A stretch of DNA of 6,080 nt from Christensenella sp. UBA3798 (GTDB lineage: Bacteria > Bacillota > Clostridia > Christensenellales > CAG-1252): positions 1-6,080 of the forward strand of contig DFEQ01000017.1 of the NCBI GenBank assembly GCA_002368735.1, in the 5' to 3' direction. Shown here in pieces: positions 4,829 through 6,080 of the stretch. The notes under the pieces are model-generated. The model searched no databases. It saw nothing but the letters and a program-made list of their open reading frames with translations, and had not been told where the DNA came from. Position 1 is the stretch's first letter; each line of letters starts with the position of its first letter. The translations under genes were made by a program, and so were the position numbers.

Positions 4829-4834
4829 TATACT
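4829..4834 (+). promoter_or_regulatory. Putative -10 of the repressor, implying a leaderless mRNA
   Basis: TATACT at 4829-4834 ends 6 bases before ATG 4841, so a normal start distance places the first transcribed base at or next to the A of the start codon. No good -35 lies 17 bp upstream (GCATTA or AGCATT), so the promoter would be weak. The alternative is TATAAT 4779-4784 with a poor -35 element. Confidence 0.45.
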
Positions 4835-4840
4835 GATGAT

Positions 4841-5059
4841 ATGAAGACCCTTGATGAACTTATCAGCGAGAACATCCGTAGCGAGATAGAGCATTCCGGG
4901 CGGACGAAGACCGAGATAGCGCGAGCGCTCGGCGTCAGCAACCCCACGGTATCGCAATATCTTTCGGGCAGGATCCAGCCTTCACTCAGTACGCTTTCCA
5001 GACTTTGCTCTTTCCTCGGCTGTTCTGCCGATGATGTTCTTTGCGTCAAAAAAAACTAA
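4841..5059 (+). CDS. Small XRE/Cro-type helix-turn-helix repressor
   Basis: Predicted 72-residue DNA-binding protein that is little more than one HTH_3 domain. The helix-turn-helix spans about residues 22-41: TKTEIARALG as the positioning helix, VSNPTVSQYLSG as turn and recognition helix. It is followed by the usual PSLSTLSRLCSFLGCSADDVL helices that finish the five-helix fold. There is no extra domain for ligand, protease or dimer control, so activity would depend on concentration or on a partner. ATG 4841 is the only sensible start: an in-frame TAA (4826-4828) lies just upstream and no other start codon occurs in the first helix. There is no SD sequence before it, unlike every other gene here. 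It is divergent from the zinc-ribbon membrane gene, and two related palindromes lie between them, so it probably represses both promoters. Cysteines 56, 61 and 68 near the end might allow redox or metal response, but this is speculative. Confidence 0.9.
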   Translation: MKTLDELISENIRSEIEHSGRTKTEIARALGVSNPTVSQYLSGRIQPSLSTLSRLCSFLGCSADDVLCVKKN

Positions 5060-5147
5060 AACACTTTCGACGACGCATAGCGGCGCAAATACGGCTCTAC
5101 TGAGCTCGCGCGACCGGTTACGTACAAGGAGTACGCGCCCGTCCGCG

Positions 5148-5222
5148 CTCTCGGGGCGTTTGTCTTTGCACCACTCTTTGCCGTCGATTGCGTGTTCGGG
5201 TGTACGTGTGCAGCTTTTGCTT
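5148..5222. repeat. Direct repeat, copy 1 of 75 bp
   Basis: This block aligns without gaps to 5310-5384: 67 of 75 bases match by my count, and seven of the eight differences are transitions. The period is 162 bp. Similarity continues, with an extra stretch of about 16 bases in the other copy, through GTTAAAAGAAGACGGG to about 5260. A degenerate piece (GCACCACTCTCC, 5270-5281) lies between the copies. Confidence 0.85.
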
Positions 5223-5309
5223 CGAGAATGAGATGTTAAAAGAAGACGGGCGGGGGAGCGCTTGCCCGAGCACCACTCTCCATCGCCTCGATCGTTCTTT
5301 CGTTGCGCA

Positions 5310-5384
5310 CTCTCAGAGCGTTTGTCTTTGCGCCACGCTTCGCCGTCGACTGCGCGTTCGGGCGTACGTGTGCAGCTTTTGCTT
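5310..5384. repeat. Direct repeat, copy 2 of 75 bp
   Basis: This is the partner of 5148-5222. Most differences between the copies are T or A in copy 1 against C or G here. After an extra stretch (about 5385-5400) the similarity resumes at about 5401-5442 (GTTTAAAAGGAAGGC). A possible stem CTGCGCG/TGTGCAG within the unit survives in copy 1 as wobble pairs, but this is weak evidence for a conserved RNA fold. Confidence 0.85.
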
Positions 5385-5518
5385 TGGAGGCATTCCCGCT
5401 CCGAGAAGAGACGTTTAAAAGGAAGGCAGGGCGGGGCGAGCGCCGCAATGCGCCGTTTTTGCTCTCACGCGTGCGCGCGCGATCGTGTACGCGTATTATA
5501 TAAGGAATAGGCGCGGCA

Positions 5519-5546
5519 TTGTGTTTTTCGGGGCGGAAAAACACAA
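5519..5546. other. Perfect 11-bp hairpin upstream of the rRNA promoter
   Basis: TTGTGTTTTTC (5519-5529) pairs perfectly with GAAAAACACAA (5536-5546) around GGGGCG. The stem is AT-rich with no following T-run, so it is not a typical terminator. It might insulate the rRNA promoter from upstream transcription or extrude as a cruciform. Confidence 0.6.
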
Positions 5547-5582
5547 GATATTGTGGGCAAAAAGCGGACGATCGCGGGTGGA

Positions 5583-5631
5583 ATAAAAATTTTAAAAAAA
5601 GTCCGAAAAATTCCGAAAAAATTCAAAAAAA
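5583..5631 (+). promoter_or_regulatory. A-tract UP element of the rRNA promoter
   Basis: Runs of five to seven A begin at 5594, 5606, 5616 and 5625, roughly one helical turn apart, just upstream of the -35 box. Such phased A-tracts bend DNA and bind the RNA polymerase alpha C-terminal domains, a normal feature of strong rRNA promoters. Confidence 0.7.
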
Positions 5632-5635
5632 CCTG

Positions 5636-5664
5636 TTGACAAGCCCTTTTTTTCCTGTTAAGAT
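5636..5664 (+). promoter_or_regulatory. rRNA operon promoter
   Basis: A perfect -35 TTGACA (5636-5641), a 17-bp spacer and -10 TAAGAT (5659-5664) immediately follow the A-tracts. The start site is expected near 5671, a G, giving a leader of about 150 bases before mature 16S. The position and strength fit the main rrn promoter. Confidence 0.9.
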
Positions 5665-5670
5665 ATAGAG

Positions 5671-5820
5671 GTTATCACCCCAAGGGGGTGGTGACAAAGC
5701 GAAACTTCACAACAAAATAGATTAAGCAAGAATTATATGCAAGTGATTTCTGTCAATTCATATTTTATATGAGTTTTGAGCGCGAAGCCTCGTGAGAGGC
5801 GATAGCGTAAAACCAAGATT
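5671..5820 (+). other. 16S rRNA precursor leader with two hairpins
   Basis: The expected first transcribed bases fold at once: GTTATCACC (5671-5679) pairs with GGTGGTGAC (5687-5695), nine pairs including two G-U, over a 7-base loop. Just before 16S a three-part hairpin spans 5773-5813: GTTTT/AAAAC, CGC/GCG and GCCTC/GAGGC capped by the stable tetraloop GTGA (5792-5795), with internal loops between them. These lie where processing and antitermination signals are expected. The downstream half of the RNase III stem is outside the window, and I found no clear boxA. Confidence 0.7.
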
Positions 5821-6080
5821 AAACTTAAGAGTTTGATCCTGGCTCAGGACGAACGCTGGCGGCATGCCTAACACATGCAAGTCGAACGGAATAAGACTGG
5901 TTGTAGCGATACTTTCGGACTTATTTAGTGGCGAACGGGTGAGTAACACGTGAGCAACCTGCCTTCTACACAGGGATAACAGCCGGAAACGGCTGCTAAT
6001 ACCGGATAAGACCACACTGAGGCATCTCAGAGGGGTCAAAGCGATTTAGCGGTAGAAGATGGGCTCGCGTCCCATTAGCT
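5821..6080 (+). rRNA. rrs: 16S ribosomal RNA, 5' part (continues beyond window)
   Basis: The universal 5' signature AGAGTTTGATCCTGGCTCAG is at 5828-5847, which puts the mature end (E. coli position 1) at about 5821. It is followed by the conserved GACGAACGCTGGCGGC block, ACACATGCAAGTCGAACGGA, and the V1 stem with GTGGCGAACGGGTGAGTAACACGTG in two adjoining pieces. The last bases (GGGCTCGCGTCCCATTAGCT) reach the start of V2. The pattern is clostridial. Only about 260 of 1,500 bases are present. Confidence 0.98.

Larger units (their letters stand above)
5060..5582. other. Repeat-rich intergenic region without a credible gene
   Basis: Open frames here have no ribosome binding sites and contain low-complexity arginine/serine translations typical of GC-rich noncoding DNA. 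The content is: an imperfect hairpin-prone stretch around 5105-5150 with a CGTAC/GTACG apex, the 75-bp direct repeat pair, a small hairpin (CGGGC 5247-5251 with GCCCG 5264-5268), alternating pyrimidine-purine tracts at 5466-5495, and a hairpin at 5519-5546. No terminator with a U-tract follows the repressor gene closely. Confidence 0.6.

Noticed and set aside
4841..5059. Toxin-antitoxin pair formed by the XRE protein and the divergent membrane protein
   Set aside because: Typical pairs are co-directional and overlapping or adjacent in one operon. Here the genes are divergent, each with its own promoter, and the membrane protein has no toxin-like features.
5493..5506. A second rRNA promoter at TATTATATAAGG
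   Set aside because: No acceptable -35 hexamer lies 16-18 bp upstream, where the sequence is GC alternating. The promoter at 5636-5664 is far better.
5188..5544. Possible short repeated peptides (YVCSFCF appears in both repeat copies)
   Set aside because: No SD site. Differences between the copies show no preference for third codon positions, and neighbouring frames are equally open. The peptide similarity is simply the DNA repeat translated.
5731..5756. Minus-strand promoter in the rRNA leader (TTGACA and TATAAT on the reverse strand)
   Set aside because: The two hexamers are only 13 bp apart, too close for sigma-A RNA polymerase, and no gene lies downstream on that strand within reach.

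Overview
The window looks like an uncultured gut-type member of the Clostridia (Bacillota). The 16S rRNA 5' region has a clostridial pattern, and the genes have strong Shine-Dalgarno (SD) sites, a Mfd tail, a lipoprotein foldase and XRE/zinc-ribbon genes of the kind common in that class. The order Christensenellales is my best guess but is not proven by 260 bases of 16S. Coding DNA is moderately GC-rich, while promoter regions and the rRNA leader are AT-rich.

Layout: (1) 1-582, the C-terminal end of the transcription-repair coupling factor Mfd. (2) 583-974, an intergenic region packed with small palindromes: four 22-bp tandem hairpin units (609-696), then a second family of hairpins separated by ATATCGC (757-882). 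(3) 975-1083, promoter elements and a 5' leader with two hairpins. (4) 1084-3303, a large lipoprotein that reads as a PrsA/SurA-like foldase with a Big_3-type Ig domain and a duplicated cysteine motif inserted into its parvulin-like domain. (5) 3311-3336, an intrinsic terminator that directly abuts the ribosome binding site of (6) 3348-3920, a NudF-like Nudix hydrolase. (7) 3921-4288, no gene, but four structured elements including two intrinsic-terminator-like hairpins. (8) 4289-4744, minus strand, a small two-helix membrane protein with a cytosolic zinc ribbon. (9) 4745-4840, a divergent control region with two related palindromic operators. (10) 4841-5059, a 72-residue XRE/Cro-type repressor without an SD site. 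(11) 5060-5582, no credible gene, but a diverged direct repeat with a partial third copy near 4172. (12) 5583-6080, an rRNA operon start: A-tract UP region, near-consensus promoter, structured leader and the first 260 bases of 16S rRNA.

Functional links: mfd, the lipoprotein and nudF look like separate housekeeping or envelope units, although nudF has no visible promoter of its own and probably depends on read-through. The small repressor and the zinc-ribbon membrane protein form a compact divergent module. One palindrome exactly fills the spacer of the membrane-protein promoter, and the second lies in the region upstream of the repressor's own putative -10, which predicts joint auto-repression. 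The most unusual parts are the two hairpin arrays, the cysteine insertion in the foldase, the probably leaderless repressor mRNA, and the dispersed repeats before the rRNA promoter.
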